DNA of 64,000 nucleotides, from contig NZ_FTOA01000001.1 of NCBI RefSeq assembly GCF_900156605.1, positions 62,001-126,000 on the forward strand. Reading direction: 5' to 3'. The position numbers and the translations under genes were made by a program. Below the pieces are notes generated by a model, which saw only the letters and a program-made list of their open reading frames with translations, was not told the DNA's origin and did no database searches. The DNA comes from Insolitispirillum peregrinum (GTDB lineage Bacteria > Pseudomonadota > Alphaproteobacteria > Rhodospirillales > Rhodospirillaceae). Positions 34,573 through 44,337 of the stretch are shown here, one piece after another; position 1 is the stretch's first letter, and every line of letters starts with the position of its first letter.

Positions 34573-35892
34573 ATGCGTATTGCCATGATCGGCACGGGCT
34601 ATGTTGGGTTGGTGTCCGGTGCCTGCTTCTCGGAATTTGGCGTCGAAGTCGTGTGCGTCGACAAGGACGAGAGCAAGATTGAGCGGTTGTTGCGTGGTGA
34701 AATCCCGATCTATGAACCGGGCCTCGACAAGCTGGTCACCAGCAATGCCGAAGCCGGTCGCCTGTCCTTTACCACCGACCTGAAAGAGGCGGTCAAGGGG
34801 GCCGATGCGGTGTTCATCGCTGTCGGCACGCCGACCCGTCGTGGTGGTGGTCATGCCGACCTCAGCTATGTCTATGCCGCCGCCAGGGAAATTGCCGAGG
34901 CGATGGACGGCTACACCGTGGTGGTCACCAAGTCCACCGTGCCGGTGGGCACTGGCCGTGAAGTCGAACGGGTCATTCGTGAAACCCGTCCCGATGCCGA
35001 ATTCGATGTGGTGTCGAACCCCGAATTCCTGCGCGAAGGCTCGGCGATCAATGATTTCATGCGCCCGGACCGGGTGGTGATCGGGGCGGAAACCGATCGC
35101 GCGCGCGAGGTCATGCGCACCCTTTATCGCCCGCTGTTCCTGATCGAAACCCCGATCCTGTTCACCAGCCTGGAAACCAGCGAGCTGACCAAGTACGCCG
35201 CCAACACCTTCCTGGCTGCCAAGATCACCTTCATCAACGAAATGGCCGATCTGTGCGAAAAGGTCGGGGCCGACGTGCATGACGTTGCCAAGGGCATCGG
35301 TCTTGATGGCCGTATTGGCAAAAAGTTCCTGCATCCGGGGCCGGGTTACGGCGGGTCGTGCTTCCCCAAGGATACGCTGGCGCTGGTGCAGACTGCCCGT
35401 GACTCTGGTGCTCCGCTGCGGATCATCGAAACGGTGGTGGATATCAACGCCAAGCGCAAGCGCCAGATGGCCGATCGTATCGTCGAGTTCTGCGGTGGTT
35501 CGATGCAGGGCAAGACGGTGGCCATTCTGGGCCTGACCTTCAAGCCGAACACCGACGACATGCGCGACAGCCCGTCGCTGGACATCGTTCCGGCCCTGAT
35601 CGACGCCGGTGCCACCGTGCGCGCCTATGATCCGGAAGGGATGGACGAAGCCAAAAAGCACCTTGATGGTGTGGTCTATTGCTCGGGTGCCTACGAGGCG
35701 ATGGATGGCGCCGATGCGCTGGTGATCCTGACCGAATGGAATGAATTCCGTTCGCTGAACCTGACCCGGGTCAAGTCGTTGCTGAAGGAACCGGCGATGG
35801 TTGACCTGCGCAACATCTATGACCCGAAGCAGATGGCCGATCAGGGTTTCCGTTACCAGTGTGTTGGCCGCCCGCTGCGCAAGGCTGACTGA
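34573..35892 (+). CDS. ugd: UDP-glucose 6-dehydrogenase
   Basis: The 439-residue NAD-dependent enzyme oxidises UDP-glucose to UDP-glucuronate. Visible are the N-terminal NAD-binding motif MIGTGYVGLVSGACFSEFG, STVPVGTG, EFLREGSAI, the catalytic Cys in GPGYGGSCFPKD, and the C-terminal FKPNTDDMRDSPS domain. Length matches the family. It provides precursor for acidic exopolysaccharide, capsule or lipopolysaccharide sugars. Confidence 0.96.
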   Translation: MRIAMIGTGYVGLVSGACFSEFGVEVVCVDKDESKIERLLRGEIPIYEPGLDKLVTSNAEAGRLSFTTDLKEAVKGADAVFIAVGTPTRRGGGHADLSYVYAAAREIAEAMDGYTVVVTKSTVPVGTGREVERVIRETRPDAEFDVVSNPEFLREGSAINDFMRPDRVVIGAETDRAREVMRTLYRPLFLIETPILFTSLETSELTKYAANTFLAAKITFINEMADLCEKVGADVHDVAKGIGLDGRIGKKFLHPGPGYGGSCFPKDTLALVQTARDSGAPLRIIETVVDINAKRKRQMADRIVEFCGGSMQGKTVAILGLTFKPNTDDMRDSPSLDIVPALIDAGATVRAYDPEGMDEAKKHLDGVVYCSGAYEAMDGADALVILTEWNEFRSLNLTRVKSLLKEPAMVDLRNIYDPKQMADQGFRYQCVGRPLRKAD

Positions 35893-37614
<1,722 letters not shown>

Positions 37615-37640
37615 TCGGGCGATCCTGTTCAGGATCGGCA

Positions 37641-37677
37641 AGAGCGCAGGGGCTGGCTGGCCTCTGCGCTCTTTTTC
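37641..37677 (+). terminator. Rho-independent terminator of pgm
   Basis: AGAGCGCAG pairs with CTGCGCTCT around a GC-rich loop and is followed by TTTTT. Confidence 0.88.
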
Positions 37678-37777
37678 TGGGGAGAGGATCGCCTGCCCGG
37701 TTGCTGTCCTCAGAGGGACTGGGTAGTCTTGCAGATTGACCGGGTGCAGACTGTCGCAAGGAAAGGGAGGGTGACAC

Positions 37778-38626
37778 ATGCGCGTCGATGATCTGATCAT
37801 TGATACGATGCAGATGTCCGATCTTCCGGCGCTGCACGGGCTGTCTGCCAGCATGGGATGGCCGCACCGGGCCGAGGACTGGGCGCTGAACTTGCGCAGT
37901 GGTCATGGTCTGGTGGCCCGCGATGCCATTGGGCGGCTGCATGGTTCGGCGATGTATTTTCCGATGGCGCAGGATCGCACCTCGCTGGGGATGGTGATTG
38001 CCCATCCTCGCCTTGAGCGGTCCGGCCTGCTGGAGCTGTTGACCCGCGAGGCGATGGAGCGCGCGGGAAGCTATGCGACGTTCCTGAATGCCTGCAGTGA
38101 AGTGCAAGTGGCCTGTCAGGGGATCGGCGCGCTGGGGCACAGTCTGGTCTATCAGACACAAGGCTATGTGGCCTCGGTGCCGATGGCGGCGGTCAGTGTC
38201 AAAACACGCGCAGCCCGGCCCGAAGACATGGCGGATATTCTGGCCTGTGACACCCGCGCCTATTCTGCTGATCGCCACGATGTGCTGGAACCGCTGTTTG
38301 CCGCCTCTGCGGCGGTGCGGGTGCTGACCCGGCGCGGCGAGATTCAGGGCTATGCCTGCGCCCGCCGGTTTGGTCGCGGGCAGGTGATCGGCCCGGTGAT
38401 TGCCCGCAGCGAAGACGATGCCATCAGCCTGATTGCCCCGCTGCTGGACCGCTTTGTCGGTGAGTTCGTCCGCTTTGATACCCGTCTGGAAGACGGGCCG
38501 CTGCGGCGCTTTCTGCTGGCGTGTGGCCTGCATCCGGTGGGGACGGTGGTCACCATGACCTTCGGAGATGTCCCGCGTGGCGGTCCCGAGCGCGTTTACG
38601 GTCTGTCCAGCCATTCGCACGGCTGA
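37778..38626 (+). CDS. GNAT family N-acetyltransferase
   Basis: The 282-residue protein looks like a GNAT enzyme of the two-domain YitH-like type. The N-terminal half has the acetyl-CoA fold elements (GMVIAHPRLERSGLLELLTREAM), and the C-terminal half has the shorter domain with YACARRFGRGQVIGPVIA. Substrate unknown. It has its own AAAGGGAGG ribosome binding site, 163 bp after pgm and downstream of that gene's terminator. A MITE-like repeat follows its stop codon. Confidence 0.78.
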   Translation: MRVDDLIIDTMQMSDLPALHGLSASMGWPHRAEDWALNLRSGHGLVARDAIGRLHGSAMYFPMAQDRTSLGMVIAHPRLERSGLLELLTREAMERAGSYATFLNACSEVQVACQGIGALGHSLVYQTQGYVASVPMAAVSVKTRAARPEDMADILACDTRAYSADRHDVLEPLFAASAAVRVLTRRGEIQGYACARRFGRGQVIGPVIARSEDDAISLIAPLLDRFVGEFVRFDTRLEDGPLRRFLLACGLHPVGTVVTMTFGDVPRGGPERVYGLSSHSHG

Positions 38627-38644
38627 CGCTGGCGTCGTTCTTCT

Positions 38645-38820
38645 CAGGACAAGACAGTTGAGAAGCAATGATGGGCTACCGCCCATGCCCGTTCGGGGAC
38701 GATGCCCCCGAACCCCCCTTTTTTCTTTGATGATCAAAAGAGCGGGGTCCGGGGCCTGAAGGCCCCGGCGAGGTATGGAGCAGCGCTCCATGATCCTGTT
38801 GTCTGTTTGTCGTGTTTCTG
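38645..38820 (+). repeat. MITE-like repeat, copy D (diverged)
   Basis: The ends are CAGGACAAGACAGT and TGTTTGTCGTGTTTCTG. The core is TATGGAGCAGCGCTCCAT, a compensated variant of the usual palindrome, after GGGGCCTGAAGGCCCC. Compensating changes in both arms suggest the hairpin is maintained. It lies downstream of the GNAT gene, next to the CRISPR array. Confidence 0.8.
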
Positions 38821-38867
38821 TGGGGAGCGAGGGCGAACAGGCAATCACCCGTTTTAAAGAAAACGAA

Positions 38868-39094
38868 GCTTCAATCCACGCCCCCGTGAGGGGGCGACAC
38901 ACAACCATCGTCACCGCCGCAGGCCGGGCCGCCGTTTCAATCCACGCCCCCGTGAGGGGGCGACCCACGCCAAGGGCGAGACGGTCTTTTACGAGGCCGT
39001 TTCAATCCACGCCCCCGTGAGGGGGCGACTTCCATGTAAAGTCCCTTCTTTGTGGATGATTTTGTTTCAATCCACGCCCCCGTGAGGGGGCGAC
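38868..39094 (-). CRISPR. Four-repeat CRISPR array, type I-C-like repeats, no cas genes in window
   Basis: The 31-bp repeats are at 38868-38898, 38934-38964, 38999-39029 and 39064-39094, with three spacers of 35, 34 and 34 bp. On the plus strand the repeat begins GTTTCAATCCACGCCCCC and ends GAGGGGGCGAC. Its reverse complement ends ATTGAAAC, as in type I-C repeats, so transcription is predicted on the minus strand. The first plus-strand repeat has one mismatch (GCTTC for GTTTC), as expected of the trailer end, placing the leader at 39095 and beyond. Spacer 2 reads through as HAKGETVFYEA and may derive from a coding region. Confidence 0.92.
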
Positions 39095-39294
39095 GGCACC
39101 CACTGTACCAGACTGTTTTTACTCAGGGAAAGACGCATGTTGCGCGAACCTCTGGAATTCCAGTGCATAAATATATGCGTACATATAAAGTGAAAAAGAG
39201 AATCATGTCTTTTCAACAGATTACGCTGGCGCGAACCTCCCCGGAAATGCCGACACGCTTGAGGTTCGCGCTGTGCGCCCACCGGGCGGCCTTT
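39095..39294 (-). promoter_or_regulatory. Candidate CRISPR leader
   Basis: The sequence beyond the well-conserved repeat includes an AT-rich stretch (about 39160-39215, with TAAATATATG and ACATATAAAG). That suits a leader and promoter read on the minus strand. No coding sequence is supported here. Confidence 0.5.
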
Positions 39295-39351
39295 CGAGCA
39301 TTGTGCGAAAAGCGGGAACCGGCTTTCGCAAAAACAGTGCGACAAACCAAA
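39295..39351. repeat. AACCGGTT-type palindromic repeat, copy 4
   Basis: GAGCATTGTGCGAAAAGCGG, then GAACCGGCTTTCGCAAAAACA, then GTGCGACAAACCAAAA. It is the same family as the copies at 17160, 18091 and 25419, in the same orientation as 25419. Confidence 0.8.
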
Positions 39352-39361
39352 AGGTCAGACC

Positions 39362-39475
39362 AGAACCCCCATTTCTTCTTTGAATTCAAAGGAATGGGGT
39401 CTGGGGCCTCAAGGCCCCAGCGAGGTGTGGAGCAGCGCTCCACGTCCTTGCTGTCCTGCTGTCGTGTACAGTGAC
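39362..39475 (+). repeat. MITE-like repeat, copy E (left end missing)
   Basis: It contains CCCCCATT/AATGGGG, GGGGCCTCAAGGCCCC, GTGGAGCAGCGCTCCAC and the right end CTGTCGTGTACAGTGAC. It lies downstream of glucokinase on the minus strand. The left terminal repeat is replaced by the AACCGGTT repeat. Confidence 0.8.
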
Positions 39476-39512
39476 GTCAGATTGAACGCACGGCGCAACG
39501 CCACAGACATGG

Positions 39513-40472
39513 TCAGCCGATCACCCCGCGCAGCCCCACCAGTGCCGGATAAGGGTGGACGACCACGTCACAGCGGACATCGTGCAGATAGGAGCGGAAG
39601 CGGCCCTTGTCCTCAAAGGCAGCGCGAAACGGGCTGGCCTGAAAGAACGGTAGAATGCGCGGCAGAATTCCCCCCATCAGCACCACGCCGCCCAGAGCAC
39701 CGCTGCTGAGGGCCAGATTGCCCGCCACCGACCCGAGAAAGCTGCAAAACAGGGTCAGCGCCTGCTGGGCATGGGGGTCTGACCCGGCCAGCGCACGGGC
39801 AGTGACCTCGGCGGGGGCCAGGGCGTTTTCCATACCGCTCAGGGTTTGATGCAACAGGGCCAGACCGCTGCCGCACAGCAGATGCTCGGCGGAGACATGA
39901 TCATCCTGCCCCTTGGCGCGCAGGTCGGCGCGGATGCGGGCCAGAATGTCGGCCTCGTCGTCGGTGCGGGCGGCCAAGGTGACGTGGCCGCCTTCGGTGG
40001 CGACCGGCAGCCAGTGGCTATCCGGGGTCGGCACCAGCAGGGCGACCCCCAGACCGGTACCGGGGCCGAGCACCGCAACCGGGAATCCGGCCACGCTGGA
40101 GCCCTCGCCAATGCTGACCCGGTCGGCGGCGGTCAGGTGCGGGCAGGCAAGGGCATTACCGACGAAATCATTGACCACCGTCAGCCGGTCCCAGCCCATC
40201 TGTTGCCGCAGGGCCTGCTGCGAAAAGGTCCATGGGCTGTTGGTCAGGGCGACCTGATCCCCCAGCACCGGGCAGGCAACGCACAGGGCTGCACGGCTGG
40301 GCGCGCTCGGGAGGGAGAGGCCGCCAAGATAAGCGGTCAGGGCATCGGCCAGCGACGGATGGTCTCGCACGGCCAGCGTTTGCTCGTGGTGCCAGCCGGG
40401 CTGTTGGTCGAAAACGATGGCAAAGCGCGCATTGGTTCCCCCAATGTCGCCAATGACGGCGCAGGTGCTCAT
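39513..40472 (-). CDS. glk: Glucokinase
   Basis: The 319-residue ATP-dependent glucokinase of the Glk/ROK-related bacterial family begins MSTCAVIGDIGGTNARFAIV (phosphate loop with DxGGTN). It also has LTNSPWTFS, VVNDFVGNALA with the catalytic Asp, AVLGPGTGLGVALLV and the EGGHVTLA motif. It forms glucose-6-phosphate, the substrate of the nearby phosphoglucomutase. Length is typical. Confidence 0.94.
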   Translation of the reverse strand: MSTCAVIGDIGGTNARFAIVFDQQPGWHHEQTLAVRDHPSLADALTAYLGGLSLPSAPSRAALCVACPVLGDQVALTNSPWTFSQQALRQQMGWDRLTVVNDFVGNALACPHLTAADRVSIGEGSSVAGFPVAVLGPGTGLGVALLVPTPDSHWLPVATEGGHVTLAARTDDEADILARIRADLRAKGQDDHVSAEHLLCGSGLALLHQTLSGMENALAPAEVTARALAGSDPHAQQALTLFCSFLGSVAGNLALSSGALGGVVLMGGILPRILPFFQASPFRAAFEDKGRFRSYLHDVRCDVVVHPYPALVGLRGVIG

Positions 40473-40499
40473 GGGCTATCGATGATCCTTATCTGGTTA

Positions 40500-40550
40500 G
40501 GGCAAATCCCGAGCAGATGGGTTCATCTGCGGCGACGTATTTGCTTAAAA
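40500..40550. repeat. 51-bp nested palindrome, third copy
   Basis: Same unit as the tandem pair at 10128-10240, with a few changes (GCAGATGGGTTCATCTGC inner hairpin, GCAAAT/ATTTGC outer). It lies upstream of glk. Confidence 0.8.
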
Positions 40551-40561
40551 TACAAGACATT

Positions 40562-40603
40562 ATAGCATTTGAAGTGATCCAGGGAGAACGTAAAATGCTC
40601 TAG
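40562..40603. repeat. Short AGCATTT...AAATGCTCTAG repeat
   Basis: TAGCATTT pairs with AAAATGCTCTAG around a 22-base centre. It is related to the CTAGAGC-bounded repeat at 54820 and lies next to the lytic transglycosylase stop codon. Confidence 0.55.
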
Positions 40604-40622
40604 AGAAACGTGTCGGTGATGG

Positions 40623-41474
40623 TCAACCGTCGTTGCCGTTGCGCTCACGTTTTTCCTTCATGTATTGCGCCAGCTTTTCGGCCCGCCAACTGGTGGCAAA
40701 GGCCTTGGCGGCGACACGTTGCCGCTCCATCTCGATCCGGTTCTGCTCGGTCTGCTGGCGGCGCTGTTCGACGGCTGCCATTTGGGCGGGCGAGGGGGCA
40801 TAGGGGCGAATCTGGGTGTTCAGACCAGCGGGGGAGCCCATCGGAACGCGCGCCTGCGCAAAAGCCTGCGGCACCGATGGGCCGCCGGTTGGGTTGGCGA
40901 TGTTCAGGGCATTCCATTCTTCGGCAATCTTGACCCGATAGCGGTTGGCGTACTCGGGAGTCGCGGAGTGATAACGGACGGCGGCAGCCTGCCACGAGCC
41001 GGTTTCCTTGAACAGATTTTGCAGGAAATTCATCGCATAGCCGACATTGACCGCCGGGTCAAAGGCCGCTTCGAGGCTGGGGAAGGCGTCGCCGTGGTAA
41101 TACAGGTTGATCTGCATGCAGCCGACGTCAATATTGCGCACGCCGCGCCGTTGCAGGCGGTGGACTTCGGCTACCGCCTCTTGCTTGCTGGCGAAATAGC
41201 GGCCTTGCCCTTCGGCCATCACCGTCCACGGCCAGGCGGTTTTTTCCTGCCGGGCTTTATCGTAACGACCGGATTCAACAAATGAAATGGCTGTCAGCAG
41301 GTTGGCAGGCAGCCCGCCCATCACCCCCAGACGGTCGGTTTGCAACCGGCACAGCATGCCGTCAGACCCCAACGGCAAGGGTTGCTGCTGAGCGCGCACC
41401 GGGCTCGCCGTCAGCGCCAGAAAGGCACCAAGCACGGCAGCAGAGACGGCAACAAGGGACAAACGACGACGCAT
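40623..41474 (-). CDS. Exported lytic transglycosylase-like protein (SLT domain)
   Basis: The 283-residue protein starts MRRRLSLVAVSAAVLGAFLA, a Sec signal ending near PVRAQQQ. The SLT-like domain has the catalytic Glu in AISFVESGRYD, then NIDVGCMQINLYYHG and AAVRYHSATPEYANRY, as in family 1 transglycosylases. The basic, Gln/Arg-rich C-terminal tail (about residues 220-283) is helical. It should cleave peptidoglycan in the periplasm; association with a secretion or flagellar system cannot be judged. The ATG at 41474 was chosen for the signal peptide. Confidence 0.85.
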   Translation of the reverse strand: MRRRLSLVAVSAAVLGAFLALTASPVRAQQQPLPLGSDGMLCRLQTDRLGVMGGLPANLLTAISFVESGRYDKARQEKTAWPWTVMAEGQGRYFASKQEAVAEVHRLQRRGVRNIDVGCMQINLYYHGDAFPSLEAAFDPAVNVGYAMNFLQNLFKETGSWQAAAVRYHSATPEYANRYRVKIAEEWNALNIANPTGGPSVPQAFAQARVPMGSPAGLNTQIRPYAPSPAQMAAVEQRRQQTEQNRIEMERQRVAAKAFATSWRAEKLAQYMKEKRERNGNDG

Positions 41475-41654
41475 GGGCTGTCCTTCGGAATGCCTCGGGC
41501 TAGGGGGAGGCTCGACTCCTGATGATCGGTATCCCGCAATTATGTCCAACTGTCCATGCCAAACCGTTAACAGTCCGGGGGCAGGGGTAAAAAACCTGCG
41601 GGCGATCAGGGGGTGCGGATTTGCACAAAAATGTAACATGGCTGAAAAATGTGC

Positions 41655-41683
41655 TTGCAGGGCAGGGTGAAAACCATTACATT
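41655..41683 (+). promoter_or_regulatory. Promoter of the candidate sRNA
   Basis: TTGCAG (41655-41660), a 17-bp spacer and TACATT (41678-41683). Predicted transcription start near 41690. Confidence 0.55.
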
Positions 41684-41689
41684 GTGCAT

Positions 41690-41788
41690 TGCAGCAACAC
41701 GGCGTCTCTGGCCGCTGCGTTGTCTGCCTTTCTTGGACGTTTCCTCCCTAAACTTTCAGGGGCCGCCATCTGTGCGGCCCTCTTTTTT
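41690..41788 (+). ncRNA. Candidate small RNA with CCTCCC loop and terminator
   Basis: About 99 nt. A 5' hairpin pairs GCAGCAACACGGC with GCCGCTGCGTTGTCTGC (one bulge, one mismatch). A single-stranded linker TTGGACGTTTCCTCCCTAAA carries an anti-Shine-Dalgarno CCTCCC. The 3' hairpin GGGCCGC-CATCTGT-GCGGCCC is followed by CTCTTTTTT. There is no open frame. The layout resembles base-pairing sRNAs of alphaproteobacteria; I cannot assign a named family. Its 3' half is duplicated at 45664. Confidence 0.6.
41737..41788 (+). repeat. Direct repeat, left copy (3' half of the sRNA), candidate attachment site
   Basis: It begins GACGTTTCCTCCCTAAAC and contains GGGCCGCCATCTGTGCGG and a T-run. It matches 45664-45716 with only a few differences. 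The two copies flank the IS/PRTase/NADAR region. Confidence 0.8.
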
Positions 41789-41790
41789 CA

Positions 41791-42950
41791 TATACTCTGT
41801 CTACGCCAAAACCCGGAAATCGTCAGGGTTTATGATGTGAAATGCATCTGAGACGAAATCGCGGATTCGGCCCCACTTTGACGGCAATGTGCGTCGAAAA
41901 AAGCCCGGAACGGCATCAACGAAGTCATTGAATGTCGGATAGAATTTGTTGTGCGTTACCGTTTTGTGGAGAACGGCCCATAATCGTTCGATGGGATTAA
42001 GGTTCGGCGCATAGGGCGGAAGGAAAATCAGATTAATCCTCTTTCCCTGTGTATCGAGCCATTCCCGAACCATTTTTGCATGGTGATATCGGGCATTATC
42101 GAGGATCACATGGATTTTTCGCGCCTCGGGATAGGCGTTGAGCAGGCGTGACAGCAAGGTGACGGTGGTCTCGGCATTCATTGCTTCGGCCTCGACCAGA
42201 TGACAGGCACCGCTTTCCAGATTCAATGCCCCGTGCAGGTTCAGCCGCTGTCGGCCAGTTGTGCGCGACACCGCCACCGGATCGCCTTTTTTGATCCAGC
42301 CACGAGCGGGACGTGTCTGGTACTCAGGATGAACCGCATCGCAGAAAACAACCCGATCCCTAGCATCCAGACCATTGAGCAGCTTTTCGTAAGCCGTCAC
42401 AAAGGCTTCCTGCTCCGCCACAGAGGGAAGGCGCGGTAAAGCCTTGGGATTGCGGTATTCAAACCCAAGGCGGGACAAGAGCTTTATCATCCCCGAGCGG
42501 CTGTAGCTGACCCCGCACCGGCTTTCCACAAGAGCGATAATCTCTGCTGTCGTGGTGTAAAGGCGCTCGGTCAGCGCATGGACGAGGGCAGACTTATCGG
42601 CGCAAGACAGCCGGGGGCTTGAGCCTTTCCAGCCAAATTCCGACAATCGTGCCGCCCCACCTTCGCACCATCGACGATGCCACTGGTAAACGGTGTCATC
42701 GTCCACATACATGATCCGGGCAACTTCCGGGACCGAAAGCCCGTCATCAAGCAACACGATCGCATGCGCTCTGCGCGCTGGACCGTGCACCCCGGAGGGA
42801 CGACGGACCAACGCCAGCAATTCCTTACGCTCTGATGCGGTGAGAAAACCTGCCTTGTTCATCCTGATACTCGAATCCTTTTCCGCCGATCAGGCAACAG
42901 TTTTCTCTCAGGCAGGACCGCTTTCCGGGTTTCCAAGGAGGAAGGGTATA
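41791..42950 (-). mobile_element. IS630-family insertion sequence with TA duplication
   Basis: The ends read TATACTCTGTCTACG (left) and, inverted, TATACCCTTCCTCC (right). Both are followed by an identical AAACCCGGAAA in inverted orientation (41809-41819 and 42922-42932), giving an imperfect inverted repeat of about 30 bp. TA at 41791-41792 and 42949-42950 fits the TA target duplication of IS630. One intact transposase gene fills it. Confidence 0.8.
41801..42862 (-). CDS. IS630 family transposase (intact)
   Basis: The 353-residue transposase has an N-terminal helix-turn-helix (LSVPEVARIMYVDDDTVYQW, about 42-61) and a complete DDE triad: Asp175 in VVFCDAVHPEYQ, Asp255 in HVILDNARYH and Glu292 in YAPNLNPIERLW. 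No frameshift or stop is present, so it could be active. The stop codon lies within the left terminal repeat. Confidence 0.95.
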   Translation of the reverse strand: MNKAGFLTASERKELLALVRRPSGVHGPARRAHAIVLLDDGLSVPEVARIMYVDDDTVYQWHRRWCEGGAARLSEFGWKGSSPRLSCADKSALVHALTERLYTTTAEIIALVESRCGVSYSRSGMIKLLSRLGFEYRNPKALPRLPSVAEQEAFVTAYEKLLNGLDARDRVVFCDAVHPEYQTRPARGWIKKGDPVAVSRTTGRQRLNLHGALNLESGACHLVEAEAMNAETTVTLLSRLLNAYPEARKIHVILDNARYHHAKMVREWLDTQGKRINLIFLPPYAPNLNPIERLWAVLHKTVTHNKFYPTFNDFVDAVPGFFRRTLPSKWGRIRDFVSDAFHIINPDDFRVLA

Positions 42951-43209
42951 TTGTGTGATGGATTAGTAATGTGATGGGTGGGTACAGCCACTACGTTACC
43001 GCCTTTACGTTACCGCCTTGGCCCATACTCGTAGTCGCGCGGCTGCCTCATAGCGGATACATTTTCCCTTGCTGACGGAGCACACATTGGTTTGTCGTAA
43101 GAAGCGATGCAGGCGGAAGGGCGTGATTATGTGATAAACACTTTAGAGTTGTTTTGGTCAGATATTTTAGCTATGCAGTATATTCTAATAAGGGGAATGG
43201 AGCCGTATT

Positions 43210-44337
43210 ATGCCCGTCGCCGCCATTGCTGCTGAGAGCGAAGATGATATCGCAGATAGTATCGCGGATAAGATCAAAGACTATCGTGAGGGGGAGATTG
43301 ATGTCCCGACCGGCGAACACGTTCGCCGCTGGGCCGGCCAATTTGATCCTCTTGTGCAGCGAAGCATTCTCGTGGAAACGCGGCATTTTCTGGAAAAGCG
43401 TTATATTTCAAAGGGTATTGCTGAAAATTTCATTTCTGGATTGAGTCGCAACAGTAATCTTGCAGGTAGAAACCCGGCAACATTCTGGGCTGGTGTCGGT
43501 TTTCTCAGGCTTCAAGAGCGAAGCCAGAGCCAGTGCGACATGTTGGCTATCTTGTCCGACGTGTTGTGCAATGCCTTCGGCGTGACCTGCGCGCGCCAGA
43601 CGGCTGCCAATGGGGTGTACGTTTACATTGATGACGCTATCTTCTCCGGCAGGCAAGTGCTGGATGACCTGCGACGTTGGATCAATGGCTGGGATATTTC
43701 GGACTGCACCGTTCATGTGATCTGTATTGGCTCGCACAAGAGCGGACGATGGTATGCGGCACGCGAACTGGGAAGAATCGCGGGGCTTCGTCAGATCGAC
43801 ATTCGTTGGTGGTTTGACGCCGAGATTGAGGACTGGAGAAAAGAGGGGAACGGGGAAAAAGTTGATGTTCTCTGGCCGACCTATCCGCCTGGTAAGTGGT
43901 GTCTTTCCAAGAATAAGGGTGTTTATCAATATGTTCCCAGTGATCAGTATGTTAATAACTGGTGGACAAAATGCCCGGATGACGCCAAGAAGTTTAACCC
44001 TCGGCCGCCATTCAATGGTGAGCGAAACTTGGGCTTCGAGAGCGAAGCTGGCCGAGGGATTCTGGAACAGGCGTTCTTGCAGCGAGGTGCCTATATCTGT
44101 TCGCTTTCGGAAAATCCCAATAAAAATATGCACCCTCTCGGTTACCATAAGCTCAATGGCCCCGGTTGCGGTACCCTGCTGACCACATATCGGAATTGTC
44201 CCAATAATGCGCCGCTAGTCCTCTGGTGGGGTGACCAGGACGCCAGTTACCCGCTGAACCAGTGGTACCCTTTGATGCCGCGCAGAACACGTACCGCTAA
44301 CCGGGTAGATGACCTTCCCGAGGAGAATGCTTTTTGA
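43210..44337 (+). CDS. Phosphoribosyltransferase-like protein, first gene of a PRTase-NADAR pair
   Basis: The 375-residue protein has a central type I PRTase-like core. VYVYIDDAIFSGRQVLDDL (residues about 137-155) matches the PRPP-binding motif (hydrophobic strand, two acidic residues Asp141-Asp142, then a small-residue SGRQ loop). The preceding segment (SQCDMLAILSDVLCNAFG) and the strand DCTVHVICIGSHKSGRWYAA fit the fold. The N-terminal 100 residues are helical and charged. The C-terminal part is rich in Trp, Tyr and Pro (LVLWWGDQDASYPLNQWYPL) and unlike housekeeping PRTases. It resembles the PRTase-like proteins reported in conflict systems, but the family match is by eye. The next gene overlaps its stop by four bases. 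AT-richer than flanking chromosomal genes. Confidence 0.68.
   Translation: MPVAAIAAESEDDIADSIADKIKDYREGEIDVPTGEHVRRWAGQFDPLVQRSILVETRHFLEKRYISKGIAENFISGLSRNSNLAGRNPATFWAGVGFLRLQERSQSQCDMLAILSDVLCNAFGVTCARQTAANGVYVYIDDAIFSGRQVLDDLRRWINGWDISDCTVHVICIGSHKSGRWYAARELGRIAGLRQIDIRWWFDAEIEDWRKEGNGEKVDVLWPTYPPGKWCLSKNKGVYQYVPSDQYVNNWWTKCPDDAKKFNPRPPFNGERNLGFESEAGRGILEQAFLQRGAYICSLSENPNKNMHPLGYHKLNGPGCGTLLTTYRNCPNNAPLVLWWGDQDASYPLNQWYPLMPRRTRTANRVDDLPEENAF

Noticed and set aside
38868-39094. CRISPR repeats interpreted as a simple tandem repeat or coding repeat
   Set aside because: Unique 34-35 bp spacers, near-identical 31-bp repeats and the I-C-type ATTGAAAC end fit a CRISPR array.
42993-43019. Short tandem repeat ACGTTACCGCCTT twice
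   Set aside because: Only two units between the IS630 element and the PRTase gene; may be a chance duplication, with no evident role.
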